This document shows, piece after piece, positions 49,779 to 58,164 of a stretch of DNA of 64,000 nt (its first letter is position 1; each line of letters starts with the position of its first letter). The notes under the pieces were generated by a model. That model was not told the origin of the DNA. It searched no databases and saw only the letters and a program-made list of their open reading frames with translations. Origin of the DNA: Halorubrum sodomense (GTDB taxonomy: Archaea > Halobacteriota > Halobacteria > Halobacteriales > Haloferacaceae); NCBI RefSeq assembly GCF_900111935.1, contig NZ_FOYN01000001.1, positions 666,069 to 730,068 of the forward strand, given 5' to 3'. A program made the translations under genes and the position numbers.

Positions 49779-51437
49779 TCAGTACCCCTGCGCGTTCCCG
49801 TCCTTCCGGGGTTCCGTGGCGGCCGACAGGACCCCGTCTTCGTTCCGGACGATCTGCGCGCCGCCGAACATGACGGGCGAGAGCGTCCGCACGTCGTGAT
49901 TCTTACGAACGAGCTTGGCCGCGGCGTCGTCGTCGAAGTGGGGTTCGAGCGCCAGCTCGCCGCTCTCGCGGTAGCGCCAGCGCGGTTCGTCGAGCGCGCG
50001 CTGGAGCGGCATGTCGTAGTCGACGAGGTTCGAGATCACCTGGACGTGACCCTGTGGCTGCATGTATCCGCCCATCACGCCGAACGCCGCCCAGTCGTCC
50101 TCGTCGAACCGGACGACGCCCGGGATGAGCGTGTGGAACGGGCGCTTGCCCGGTTCCAGCGCGTTCGGGTGGTCCGGGTCGAGCGAGAACGACGCGCCGC
50201 GGTTCTGGAGCGCGATGCCCGTGTCGCCGGCAACGAGCCCGGAGCCGAAGCCGGCGAACCGCGAGTTGATGTACGAGACGACGTTGCCGGCGTCGTCGGC
50301 GACGGTGAGGAGGACGGTGTCGGCGTCCTCGGCGTTCGCGTTCGGGACGCCGAAGGAGACGTCGTGGGAGGCGGTCGCTCCGACGCCCGCGGCGCGCTCG
50401 CTCGCCCACTCGCCCGACGCGAGCGGCGGGACCTCCTCGTAGTCGGGGTCGGTGATGTAGCGGTGGCCGTCGTGGAACGCCCGCTTCATGGCCTCCGCGA
50501 AGTAGTGGACGCGCTCCGGCGAGTCGTAGTCGTACTCGCCCGCCCCGAGCTCCGCGGCGACGTTGAGCGCCTCCAGGGCGATCAGCCCCTGGTTGTTCGG
50601 CGGGAGCTCGTACACCTCGGCACCGTTGTAGGTCGTCGACACCGGATCGGGCCATTCGACCTCGAAGCCGGCGAGGTCGTCGACGGTCATGAACCCGCCC
50701 CGCGACCGGACCTCGTCGGCGATGGCCTCGCCGATCTCGCCCTCGTAGACGACGTCCGCGCCCTCTTCGGCGATCTTCCGCATGGACTCGCCGAGCCGCG
50801 GCATCGTCACCGTCTGCCCGACGGCCGGCGGTTCGTCGTCGAACAGGAACGCCTCGCGGGCGTGGTCCTCGGTGAACAGCGCGTCGGCGCTCGCCCAGTA
50901 GGAGGCGATCACCTCGGACACCGGGTACCCCTCGGTCGCGTAGCGGATGGCCGGATCGAGCGCGTCGGCGAGACTGAGCCGGCCCAGCTCCTCGACGGTC
51001 GCCTCCCAGCCGCGGGCCGTCCCCGGGACCGTGACCGCGTGCGGGCCGTAAAAGGGCATCCCGGCCTCGCCGGCGTCGTCGACCGCGTAACCGCCGTCGT
51101 CCGGGTAGTAGGAGTCCGCGTCGTCGTCCTCCGCGAGCGCCGCCTTGACGTTCTCGATCGTTGCCTCCGCGGGCGCCCCGCCGCACGATCGCATCGCGCC
51201 GACCTCGCCGTCGGCGGTCCGGTACAGCGCGAACACGTCGCCGCCGAGGCCCGTCGAGGTCGGCTCGACGACGTTGAGCGCGGCCGCGGTCGCGACCGCG
51301 GCGTCGAACGCGTTACCGCCCTCGCGGAGGACCTCGATCCCCGCCTCGCTCGCGAGCGGCTGACTGGTCGCCACCACCCCGCGTTGACCGTACACGGTGG
51401 ACCGGCGCGACGTGAATCGGTCTAAGTCTGGCTCCAT
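49779..51437 (-). CDS. ggt: Gamma-glutamyltransferase
   Basis: 552 residues, normal full length. Motifs: ATSQPLASEAGIEVLREGGNAFDAAVATAAALNVVEP, STGLGGDVFALYR, and the autoprocessing nucleophile Thr374 in NAEDADTVLLTVAD (ordinary enzymes have TTH; here the His is Val). SGLVAGDTGIALQNRGASFSLDP and GGYMQPQGHVQVISNLVDYDMPLQRALDEPR close the small subunit. There is no signal peptide, so it is probably cytosolic, unlike bacterial Ggt. It hydrolyses or transfers gamma-glutamyl groups, for example from gamma-glutamylcysteine, the main haloarchaeal thiol. It lies upstream of the Liv binding-protein gene on the same strand. Confidence 0.94.
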   Translation of the reverse strand: MEPDLDRFTSRRSTVYGQRGVVATSQPLASEAGIEVLREGGNAFDAAVATAAALNVVEPTSTGLGGDVFALYRTADGEVGAMRSCGGAPAEATIENVKAALAEDDDADSYYPDDGGYAVDDAGEAGMPFYGPHAVTVPGTARGWEATVEELGRLSLADALDPAIRYATEGYPVSEVIASYWASADALFTEDHAREAFLFDDEPPAVGQTVTMPRLGESMRKIAEEGADVVYEGEIGEAIADEVRSRGGFMTVDDLAGFEVEWPDPVSTTYNGAEVYELPPNNQGLIALEALNVAAELGAGEYDYDSPERVHYFAEAMKRAFHDGHRYITDPDYEEVPPLASGEWASERAAGVGATASHDVSFGVPNANAEDADTVLLTVADDAGNVVSYINSRFAGFGSGLVAGDTGIALQNRGASFSLDPDHPNALEPGKRPFHTLIPGVVRFDEDDWAAFGVMGGYMQPQGHVQVISNLVDYDMPLQRALDEPRWRYRESGELALEPHFDDDAAAKLVRKNHDVRTLSPVMFGGAQIVRNEDGVLSAATEPRKDGNAQGY

Positions 51438-51512
51438 ACGAACCCGTCCGGCGCGCGGGAGAATAAACCACCGACCGGATCTATCCGGTGTCTACCGTCC
51501 GGATCGGGCGGC

Positions 51513-51818
51513 TCAGGAGTGTTTCGCGGCGAGGACCTCGATCTCGTCGACCTGCTGGTCCTCGACGAACAGCTCGTCGGCCCGCTCGAACAGCTCCGCG
51601 GCGATCTCGCCGTCGAGGTGCGCCTGTCGGCCTTCCTCGTCGGGGAACGTGTCGAAGATGCCGAACGTGGTCTCGTCGAGCCGCAGCGCGAACCACGTCG
51701 TCGTCTGCTCCTCGGCCTCGGCCGCGGGGAGCGCGGACTCGAGGAACTCGGCCACTTCGTCCGCCTTCTCGGGCTTGGCTTCGAGCCGTGCCTGAAGCGC
51801 GTACTCGGAGTCGGACAT
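51513..51818 (-). CDS. Antibiotic biosynthesis monooxygenase (ABM)-domain protein
   Basis: 101 residues, a single ferredoxin-like ABM domain: YALQARLEAKPEKADEVAEFLESALPAAEAE, TTWFALRLDETTFGIFDTFPDEEGRQAHLDGEIA. Small ABM proteins are cofactor-free quinol monooxygenases or heme-degrading enzymes; the heme-ligand His/Asn of IsdG types is not evident. Usually a dimer. Confidence 0.9.
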   Translation of the reverse strand: MSDSEYALQARLEAKPEKADEVAEFLESALPAAEAEEQTTTWFALRLDETTFGIFDTFPDEEGRQAHLDGEIAAELFERADELFVEDQQVDEIEVLAAKHS

Positions 51819-51909
51819 TCCGTTAGATCGGAGGGCTGCGAACGGTTTAACCCCCGTGACACCGGGGATCCGGTCAATCCGAATCGACCGCCACGAGCGG
51901 CGGCCCGCC

Positions 51910-52113
51910 TCAGTCCTCGAACTCGGCGTAGTGCCGCACTAACCCGCACTCGGGGCACATCACCGTCGTCAGCTCCTTACGCTCGTTCATTCCCAGCTTG
52001 CCGAGCAGCCCGGACCGCTTCTCGCCGGTCCTGACGTGGGCGTTCCACGCGTCACCCATGCTGAACTCCACTTCCTCCATCGTGACGCCGCAGTCGGGAC
52101 AGCGGTGGTCCAT
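51910..52113 (-). CDS. Small zinc-finger protein
   Basis: 67 residues from MDHRCPDCGVTMEEVEFS. Two CxxC pairs (CPDCG and CPECG) flank a basic/hydrophobic middle (VRTGEKRSGLLGKLGMNER), forming one zinc ribbon. Longer frames reach 52302 but the extension is not protein-like. Probably a nucleic-acid or protein adaptor. Confidence 0.8.
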   Translation of the reverse strand: MDHRCPDCGVTMEEVEFSMGDAWNAHVRTGEKRSGLLGKLGMNERKELTTVMCPECGLVRHYAEFED

Positions 52114-52191
52114 GTCTGTGGCGTCGCCCGGCGGCGTGAAAACGGTTGGTCCGTGGCGATCGCCGGGGCCCGCGGGGTCGGCGGGCTGAGC

Positions 52192-52254
52192 GTGACCGTC
52201 GCCAAGTGGCTCGTCGTCTTCGTGTTCCTCGCTATCGCCTCGTTCGTGCCGTGA
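52192..52254 (+). CDS. Possible 20-residue hydrophobic peptide
   Basis: GTG at 52192 gives MTVAKWLVVFVFLAIASFVP and a stop, one potential transmembrane helix. Nothing else supports expression; it may be chance. Confidence 0.2.
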   Translation: MTVAKWLVVFVFLAIASFVP

Positions 52255-52405
52255 CGGCCCGACCGCGGCGCTCGGCGGTGAAAAGCCGGCCTCGGTACTC
52301 ATAGGGCTCGTCGTCGCCGGGTGCCGAGTCCGGCTCGGAGCGGTGGTTCGTCATCGGCCGCTCGCCGGTAGTCGCGCCGCCGAATAAAAGGATCCGGCCG
52401 CGGCG

Positions 52406-52681
52406 TCAGTGCGACGAGCCGGCGTACTCGTTCCAGCGGTCGGTGCCGTTCGCGATCCGCCGGGTGTCGGACGGGTCGAACGTCCCCGCCGCCTGCGCGA
52501 CCGCCTCGGCGGCGGTCGGCAGGCCGTCGGTCCCGTCCTCGGCGTCGGTCGCACCGCCGTCAGCCGGGTTCGTCGATGGACCCGATCGGTCGGTCGTCGG
52601 TTCGGTCTCGGTCGCCTCGCGCGTGCTCGGACCGGCGGGACCGGTCGCCGTCCCCGCCGTCGAGCGTGCGTCAGTCGTGTA
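52406..52681 (-). pseudogene. Protein-like frame without a start codon (disrupted gene)
   Basis: The frame encodes about 91 residues with haloarchaeal composition, ending TAAEAVAQAAGTFDPSDTRR and IANGTDRWNEYAGSSH. It begins right after a TAG with no ATG, GTG or TTG near the front. A short frame from the ATG about 45 bp upstream (MKDTPLSRVVPP) stops just where this one starts, so a single frameshift would join them. I read it as a frameshifted or recently broken gene, or a sequencing error. The conserved-looking C-terminus is not one I can name. Confidence 0.5.
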
Positions 52682-52793
52682 CTACGGGCGGCACGACTCG
52701 GGAAAGGGGCGTATCCTTCATAATTGTTTATGTTAGTACGAGCCTCGCCGCCGCGGCGGATCGTGCGGCGGGGGCGGCGCGGGCCGGTCGGTC

Positions 52794-53450
52794 CTACCAG
52801 GCCGACCACGCGGTGAGCGTCTCGTCGCGGGCGTACACGCGTTTGAGGTCCTTCGCGTAGGCGAGGTCGCCGGGGTGATCGAGCTTCTCGTGGCGGTACT
52901 CCGGCGCGTCCTCGCGGATCTGAAGCCCCTCGACGGTGAACTCCTCCTCACCGAACTCCACCGTCTCGTCGACGGTGAACTCGTAGTCCCCGGGGACGTT
53001 CACCCGCAGCGAGCGCGTCTGGTCCGCGTCGCCGTCCTTCGGATGGAGCGTGACGGGGACCGCGACGTTGTCGACCGCGCGGGTCCACAGCGTCTCCACG
53101 TCGGTGATGTCCGCCTCCTCGACGCGCTCTTCGGGGCCGAGTTCGATCCCCGTGATCCGCACCTGCATCAGCGCCTCGTCGGTGTCGACGACGAACTCCT
53201 CGCCGGCGGCCACGTCGCCCTCGGCGGGCACGTCCATCGTCGTCGTGAACGAGTCGCCGTCCTGTGAGACGACGATCGACACGGAGACCGTCTCCTCCTC
53301 GGGGATCTCGGTCTTGTGGGTGTGGTCGCACTCGGTACAGCGCACGGTGGCCTGCCCGCCCGGACTGAGGACCTCGTGGACGGTCGGCTCGGCGGGCGAA
53401 CACGACGGACAGGGGAGCCCGACGCGCGCGCCGGCTTCGGTTTCGGTCAT
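52794..53450 (-). CDS. Zinc-finger protein of the HVO_0476 type
   Basis: 218 residues. An N-terminal zinc ribbon (CPSC ... CTECDHTHK) precedes a beta-rich domain: VSIVVSQDGDSFTTTMDVPAEGDVAAGEEFVVDTDEALMQVRITGIELGPEERVEEADITDVETLWTRAVDNVAVPVTLHP. The C-terminus (HEKLDHPGDLAYAKDLKRVYARD) is conserved. I recall this as the haloarchaeal HVO_0476 family; the function is unknown, possibly RNA- or protein-binding. Confidence 0.85.
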   Translation of the reverse strand: MTETEAGARVGLPCPSCSPAEPTVHEVLSPGGQATVRCTECDHTHKTEIPEEETVSVSIVVSQDGDSFTTTMDVPAEGDVAAGEEFVVDTDEALMQVRITGIELGPEERVEEADITDVETLWTRAVDNVAVPVTLHPKDGDADQTRSLRVNVPGDYEFTVDETVEFGEEEFTVEGLQIREDAPEYRHEKLDHPGDLAYAKDLKRVYARDETLTAWSAW

Positions 53451-53627
53451 TGGGGCTCGTACCCGCCCCGCCCGTAAATATCCGCCCCTGTGGGGCCGGT
53501 GTGGGTCGCGCTCGCGTGGCGCTCGGCGGCCGGAGCGTCCCGCCGGCGCGGTTCCGGCGGGGGGAGCGTCCCGTCGGAGCCGCGCGGTAAGGAAACTGGT
53601 TTACCGGAGTCCGCGGAACGGTCGCCC

Positions 53628-54488
53628 ATGATCGTACCCGGGTCCAGCTCGCAGCAGCTCGCGGCCGCGCTCGCCGCGGAGACGGGCCGGGCGCTCGCGA
53701 CCCCGACATACGACCGGTTCCCCGACGGGGAGGGGCTCGCCGCGGTGCCCGACTTCGACGCCGACGAGGCCGTGATCGTCGCCGCGACCGACTCCGACGA
53801 GGCGTGGGTGGAACTGCTCCAGCTCCAGGACGCCGTCCGCGAGGCCGGCGCGACGGACGTGACGACAGTGATCCCGTACATGGGCTACGCGCGCCAGGAC
53901 GCCTCGTTCGGCGACGGCGAACCGGTCTCGGCCCGCGCGATGGCGAGGGCGATCTCGACCGGGACCGACCGCGTCCGCCTCGTCAACCCTCACGAGGCGA
54001 CGGTCGCCGGCTTCTTCGACGTTCCGGTCGAGACGGTCGACGCCGCGGGCGTCCTCGCGGACCCGCTCCCGGCCGACCTCGACGACCCGCTCTTCCTCGC
54101 GCCCGACGAGGGGGCGATCGACGCGGCCGCGACCGTCCGCGACGCGTACGGCGCCGGCGAGACGGACTACTTCGAGAAGCACCGCGACCGCGAGACGGGC
54201 GCCGTCGCGGTGTCGCCCTCCGACGCCCCCGTTTCGGACCGGGACGTGGTCGTCGTCGACGACATCATCGCCACCGGGTCGACGATGAGCGAATCGGTCG
54301 GGGTCCTCACCGACCGCGGCGCCGCGCGGGTGCTGACGGCCTGCGTCCACCCGGTCCTCGCGGCCAACGCGGTGACGAAGCTCCGCGCCGCCGGCGTCGA
54401 CCGGATCGTCGGCAGCGACACCGTCGAACGGGGCTGTAGCGTCGTCAGCGTCGCGCCCGTCGTGGCCGACGCGCTCGACGAGCCGTAA
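53628..54488 (+). CDS. prs: Ribose-phosphate pyrophosphokinase (PRPP synthetase)
   Basis: 286 residues from MIVPGSSSQQLAAALA; the frame upstream is open but not conserved. Motifs: YDRFPDGE, VIPYMGYARQDASFGDGEPVSARAMARAI (ATP and metal loop), FLAPDEGAIDAAATV, the flexible loop with KHRDRETG (Lys/Arg) and the PRPP loop VVVVDDIIATGSTM. Archaeal short form. It makes PRPP from ribose 5-phosphate and ATP for nucleotides and the RFAP-synthase-type reaction. Confidence 0.95.
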   Translation: MIVPGSSSQQLAAALAAETGRALATPTYDRFPDGEGLAAVPDFDADEAVIVAATDSDEAWVELLQLQDAVREAGATDVTTVIPYMGYARQDASFGDGEPVSARAMARAISTGTDRVRLVNPHEATVAGFFDVPVETVDAAGVLADPLPADLDDPLFLAPDEGAIDAAATVRDAYGAGETDYFEKHRDRETGAVAVSPSDAPVSDRDVVVVDDIIATGSTMSESVGVLTDRGAARVLTACVHPVLAANAVTKLRAAGVDRIVGSDTVERGCSVVSVAPVVADALDEP

Positions 54489-54494
54489 CCGAGA

Positions 54495-55058
54495 TCACTC
54501 GCCGTCGATCTCTCGGATCGCCTCGGCCGGGTTGCCGCCGACCACCGTGCGCGCCGGCACGTCGTCGACCACGACGGCCCCGGCCGCGACGACCGCCCCG
54601 TCCCCGATCTCGACGCCCGGCGTGATCACCGCCCGCCCGCCGATCCAGACGTCGTCGCCGACCGTCACCGGCTCGCCGAACTCTCGGCCGGCCGCGCGCT
54701 CGTCGGGATCGATCGGGTGCGTCGCGGTGTAGACGTGGACGCCGGGGCCGAGCAGGCAGTTCCCGCCGAACGCGATCGGCGCGGCGTCCAAGAAAACGCA
54801 GCCGTAGTTCGCGAAGAAGCCGTCGCCGACGCCGACGTTGTACCCGTAGTCGCACCGGACGGGCGGCATGACCGTCGCGTCGCCGCGGACCTCGCCGAAC
54901 AGCTCTCCGAGGAGTCGCTCTCGGCGGTCTGTCTCCGTCGGCGCGGTGTCGTTGTACCGCCGGCAGCGGTCGCGGGCTCGCCGTCGGTCGGCGGTGATCT
55001 CCGGGTCCGCCGGGTCGTACGCTTCGCCGGCGAGCATCCGCTCCTTCTCGCGTTCCAT
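54495..55058 (-). CDS. Maltose/galactoside O-acetyltransferase-like protein
   Basis: 187 residues. N-terminal Mac domain (MEREKERMLAGEAYDPADPEITADRRRARDRCRRYN) and left-handed beta-helix hexapeptide repeats (YGYNVGVGDGFFANYGCVFLD, GVHVYTATHPIDPDER, VTVGDDVWIGGRAVITPGVEIGDGAVVAAGAVVVDDVP). His in THPID is the catalytic base. It acetylates sugars with acetyl-CoA. Convergent with prs (gap 6 bp). Confidence 0.93.
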   Translation of the reverse strand: MEREKERMLAGEAYDPADPEITADRRRARDRCRRYNDTAPTETDRRERLLGELFGEVRGDATVMPPVRCDYGYNVGVGDGFFANYGCVFLDAAPIAFGGNCLLGPGVHVYTATHPIDPDERAAGREFGEPVTVGDDVWIGGRAVITPGVEIGDGAVVAAGAVVVDDVPARTVVGGNPAEAIREIDGE

Positions 55059-55130
55059 ACATCATCGGCCGCGGCGAGCGACAAAGGGCTGTCCGTCGGC
55101 GCTGCCGAAGGTTGTTACAAAAACTCGAGA

Positions 55131-55165
55131 CGAAAAGCCTCGCGCTTCAGCGCGGGGAGGCTGTC
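55131..55165 (+). mobile_element. Orphan IS200/IS605-like right-end hairpin
   Basis: GAAAAGCCTCGCGCTTCAGC continuing GCGGGGAGGCTGTC: an 8-bp stem CCTCGCGC/GCGCGGGG (one G-U) with TTCA loop, followed by GAGGCTGTC. This pattern is typical of the right ends (omega-RNA 3' part) of haloarchaeal IS200/IS605 elements. No tnpA or tnpB lies within the adjacent kilobases, so it is a solo end left by a decayed or excised element. The composition changes to lower GC just after it. Confidence 0.6.
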
Positions 55166-55391
55166 GAGTCGACAGATGTCGTGATGGCCGTGCGGTACTC
55201 GGATTCAACGCACCGGACCGCTTCCGGGAGAGCGTAGCGGGATCACATTCTTTTTATTCAGCTTTGGGAAAATATATCGTAGTTGAGAGTATCCGTGGAG
55301 TACAATGCTTTTGATCCATAGTAACGTATATTCAGATAACGTTAGATTCTCCAATAAAAATAAAAAAACCGAGAAATTGTTTTCTTCAACT
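55166..55391. other. Low-GC junction upstream of lysE
   Basis: No gene seen. The DNA becomes strongly AT-rich from about 55250 (AATATATCGTAG, AATAAAAATAAAAAAACC), which holds the promoter of the LysE gene. It marks the start of a block (55.2-58.0 kb) with composition unlike the flanks. Confidence 0.45.
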
Positions 55392-56036
55392 ATGCCCATT
55401 TTTGATCCTCCGACCCTCGTTGCGTTCGTTTCGGCGGCGGTCGTGGTCATTATTTCTCCCGGCCCCGATACGATATACGCCTTGACAGAGAGTCTCCGTC
55501 GCGGGCGCTATGCTGGGGCGGCTGCCGCGTGTGGAACGGCGACGGGAGTTCTCGTTCACACGACAGCAGCGGTACTCGGATTAGCTGCGATTATCCGAAC
55601 GTCAGCGCTCGCCTACACCGTCGTGAAATACGTTGGCGCCGCCTATCTCGTCTATCTCGGTGTTCAGACGTTCCGACACGACGAAGCGTTTGAGATCCGG
55701 AATCACCTCTCAGCGGAAAACACCTCACTTAAACGGTCATACCGGCAAGCGGTGACGATCAATGTCTCTAATCCAAAGGTTGCCGTCTTCGTCCTCGCGT
55801 TCTTCCCACAGTTCGTCTCTCAGCCGGCAAACGTCTCGCTCCAAATCTCCATTCTAGGGGTGACCTACGCTACTCTCAGCGTCCTGTACCTCTTGATCGT
55901 GGTAATGTTCGCCAGCCGCGTACGACACATCATCGTTAACTCCAAGACGATTTCTCGGTTTGTACAGTATGCGAGCGGTAGCGTACTGATCGGCTTCGGT
56001 TTAAAACTTGTAACCGAGAAGCAGCTCGGCGCGTGA
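55392..56036 (+). CDS. LysE-family amino acid exporter
   Basis: 214 residues from MPIFDPPTLVAFVSAAVVVIISPGPDTIYALTESLRRGRYAGAAAACGTATG, the canonical LysE/RhtB N-terminus (SPGPD, then GxxxGxxxxxG). Six transmembrane helices; the LGVQTFR and NVSNPKVAVFVLAFFPQF motifs are present. It exports amino acids such as lysine, threonine or homoserine. The frame is open 29 codons further upstream but that part is not conserved. Less GC-rich than the chromosome average. Confidence 0.92.
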   Translation: MPIFDPPTLVAFVSAAVVVIISPGPDTIYALTESLRRGRYAGAAAACGTATGVLVHTTAAVLGLAAIIRTSALAYTVVKYVGAAYLVYLGVQTFRHDEAFEIRNHLSAENTSLKRSYRQAVTINVSNPKVAVFVLAFFPQFVSQPANVSLQISILGVTYATLSVLYLLIVVMFASRVRHIIVNSKTISRFVQYASGSVLIGFGLKLVTEKQLGA

Positions 56037-56062
56037 TCCCTGAGAAATTTCAAAAACCGTAC

Positions 56063-56168
56063 TCGTACGACCACTATCCGTGATTTCGGCGCAGTCGTGT
56101 GTACTGTACTTCCGTCTGTGAATATGATAATCGTACGATAGACTGAGAATATTATTGATATCGTACGT
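56063..56168. promoter_or_regulatory. Three TCGTACG sites upstream of nhaC
   Basis: The 201-bp gap between lysE and nhaC contains TCGTACGA (56063-56070), the perfect palindrome ATCGTACGAT (56130-56139) and TATCGTACG (about 56159-56167). The last two are exactly 30 bp apart, about three helical turns. They look like operator half-sites for a dimeric regulator; the TATA region of nhaC (ATACGAATATTTATC) follows. Confidence 0.5.
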
Positions 56169-56237
56169 CGACCGGGAAGGGTTCGAGACGTTTCGGCACG
56201 CCACGGAGGCCGTTGTAGATATATACGAATATTTATC

Positions 56238-58016
56238 ATGGGTCGATATTCAATCGTGGGTGTGACCACCACAACCTACGGTCTGTTGGCGTTGGCGCCG
56301 CCGCTTCTTGCGATCGTACTGGCGATGACGACACGGCAGGTGCTCGTGTCCTTGTTCGCCGGCGTCTGGATCGGTGCGATGATCGTGGCGGGCTGGAACC
56401 CCATCGCCGCGACAGCGCTCACCATGGACTGGCTCGTAGAGGTGTTCCGGTCGCCATTCGACACGAAGTTCATAATCCTGATCATGTTCATGGGGGCGGG
56501 CGCGGCGTTCATCCATCGCTCCGGAGGCATACTAGCACTAGAGCAGTGGATCGGCGACCGAGTCGACAGCGCCCGCGAGTCGCAGATTCTCACCTGGCTC
56601 ATCGGCGTGTTCATCTTCTTTAGCTCGTACACCAGCACGATTGTCACGGGAAACTCCACGCGGGACCTCGCTCAGGAGAACCGCTCCTCCCGAGAGATGC
56701 ACGCGTATACGCTCGACTCAACGACCTCGCCCGTAGCGACCTTCGGGCCGGTGTCATCTTGGATCGGGTACCAAGTGTCGATGATTATCGTCGGCTTCGA
56801 GGCCGCCACGGTCACCGCCTCGGAACTCGGGATGACTCCCTTCGGACTGTTCCTCCAGAGCATTCCTTGGAACATCTACTGTTTCATGGCGTTCTTCATG
56901 GTCGGGTTCATCGCGATTACCCAGCGGTTCTTCGGTCCGATGCTCGACGCCGAGTGGCGAGCGCGGTCCACCGGTCAGACCATCCGTGAGGACGCGACAC
57001 CGCTGTCGGACGTTTCACAAGACGTCGGCGAACCCAGCGATAAGAACCCGACGCTGGTGAACTTCTTCGGGCCGATCATGGTGTTGCTCGTCGTCAGCTT
57101 GGTCTCGATGTGGTGGCTCGGAGGTGGCCATAACCCCGGCGTCGGCATCTCGGAGGCGTTCCAAGAGACCGACGTGGCCCTCGGTCTTCTGTACGGTTCC
57201 TTCGCGTTCATGGTGTCTGGATTTGTCGGCGCGCTCGGCTACCGAACAATGGACCTCGAAACGGCCAGCGACACCATCATTCAGGGCTTCAAGACGATGA
57301 ACATCGCCATCGCGATTATCGTGTTGGCGTGGTCGATCGGTTTAGCCGCAGAGAAGGTGGGCACCGCTCAGGTCATCGTCGACGTGATGGTCGGCAGCGG
57401 CGTCCCCGGGAGCTTCCTCCCAGTGATCATCTTCCTCGCGGCGATGTTCGTCGCCTTCACGACCGGTACCTCTTGGGGGACCATGGCTATTCTGACTCCG
57501 CTGGCAATCCCGCTGGGGTACGAGTTAGTCGGTCCCTCAATCCTCCCCGTGCTCGTCGGGGTGCTCTTCGGCGGCGCCATCTACGGGGACCACAGTTCGC
57601 CGATTAGCGACACGACAGTCATGTCGTCGATCTTCTCGGGCTCTGACCACATCGACCACGTTAACACCCAGATCCCGTTCGCCGGAACTGCCGCAGGGGT
57701 CACGGTGTTCGTGCTCGTGCTGTACGGTCTCGGTCTTCAGACGGCCTACGTCCTCTTGCCACTAGCGCTCGTGCTGACGGTGGTCGCGGTGCTCGCTCTC
57801 AACAAGTTTGACGCCAGACGCAAGGGACTCCCCGAGGTAATGCCCTCCGCCGACGCCATCGAGTCCGGCGAGGTCGACGTCGACGCCGTCGAGCGCGGTG
57901 AGGTCGACGGCAACAACGGGAGTCACGACCACCTCACGCTGGTTCCGGTGTTGGCGGTCACCGTTGTCGTCGTATACCTCGCCCTCGTGTTCGGGTTCGC
58001 GGTGATAGGTAGCTGA
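56238..58016 (+). CDS. nhaC: Na+/H+ antiporter, NhaC family
   Basis: 592 residues, twelve or so transmembrane helices. NhaC family motifs: ALAPPLLAIVLAMTTRQVLVSLFAGVWIGA, TGNSTRDLAQENRSSREMHAYTLDSTTSPVATFGPVSSWIGYQ (usual TDR/SREKLAYxxDSTxAPV segment) and FTTGTSWGTMAILTPLAIPL with GAIYGDHSSPISDTTVMSS. A hydrophilic acidic loop (ESGEVDVDAVERGEVDG) precedes the last helix. It exchanges Na+ for H+, or malate/lactate in some relatives. Preceded by three TCGTACG sites; composition less GC-rich than flanks. Confidence 0.92.
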   Translation: MGRYSIVGVTTTTYGLLALAPPLLAIVLAMTTRQVLVSLFAGVWIGAMIVAGWNPIAATALTMDWLVEVFRSPFDTKFIILIMFMGAGAAFIHRSGGILALEQWIGDRVDSARESQILTWLIGVFIFFSSYTSTIVTGNSTRDLAQENRSSREMHAYTLDSTTSPVATFGPVSSWIGYQVSMIIVGFEAATVTASELGMTPFGLFLQSIPWNIYCFMAFFMVGFIAITQRFFGPMLDAEWRARSTGQTIREDATPLSDVSQDVGEPSDKNPTLVNFFGPIMVLLVVSLVSMWWLGGGHNPGVGISEAFQETDVALGLLYGSFAFMVSGFVGALGYRTMDLETASDTIIQGFKTMNIAIAIIVLAWSIGLAAEKVGTAQVIVDVMVGSGVPGSFLPVIIFLAAMFVAFTTGTSWGTMAILTPLAIPLGYELVGPSILPVLVGVLFGGAIYGDHSSPISDTTVMSSIFSGSDHIDHVNTQIPFAGTAAGVTVFVLVLYGLGLQTAYVLLPLALVLTVVAVLALNKFDARRKGLPEVMPSADAIESGEVDVDAVERGEVDGNNGSHDHLTLVPVLAVTVVVVYLALVFGFAVIGS

Positions 58017-58164
58017 ACCGACATCGACCCTCGGTCGATCTTCGCGTTGCGTGAGCGCTCAGTGACCTCGGACGGACTAGACGCCCGCCGGACGAGGGGT
58101 ATTCCAGAGGTCCGGTCGCCCCGGCCGTCGTCGCAGGTGACGGCGAGGCGGGACGCGCCCCGCC

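Noticed and set aside
49896-51425. 509-codon plus-strand frame opposite ggt
   Set aside because: Antisense of a well-conserved gamma-glutamyltransferase.
52409-52723. Plus-strand 104-codon frame
   Set aside because: Arg-rich shadow of the minus-strand frame that carries haloarchaeal composition.
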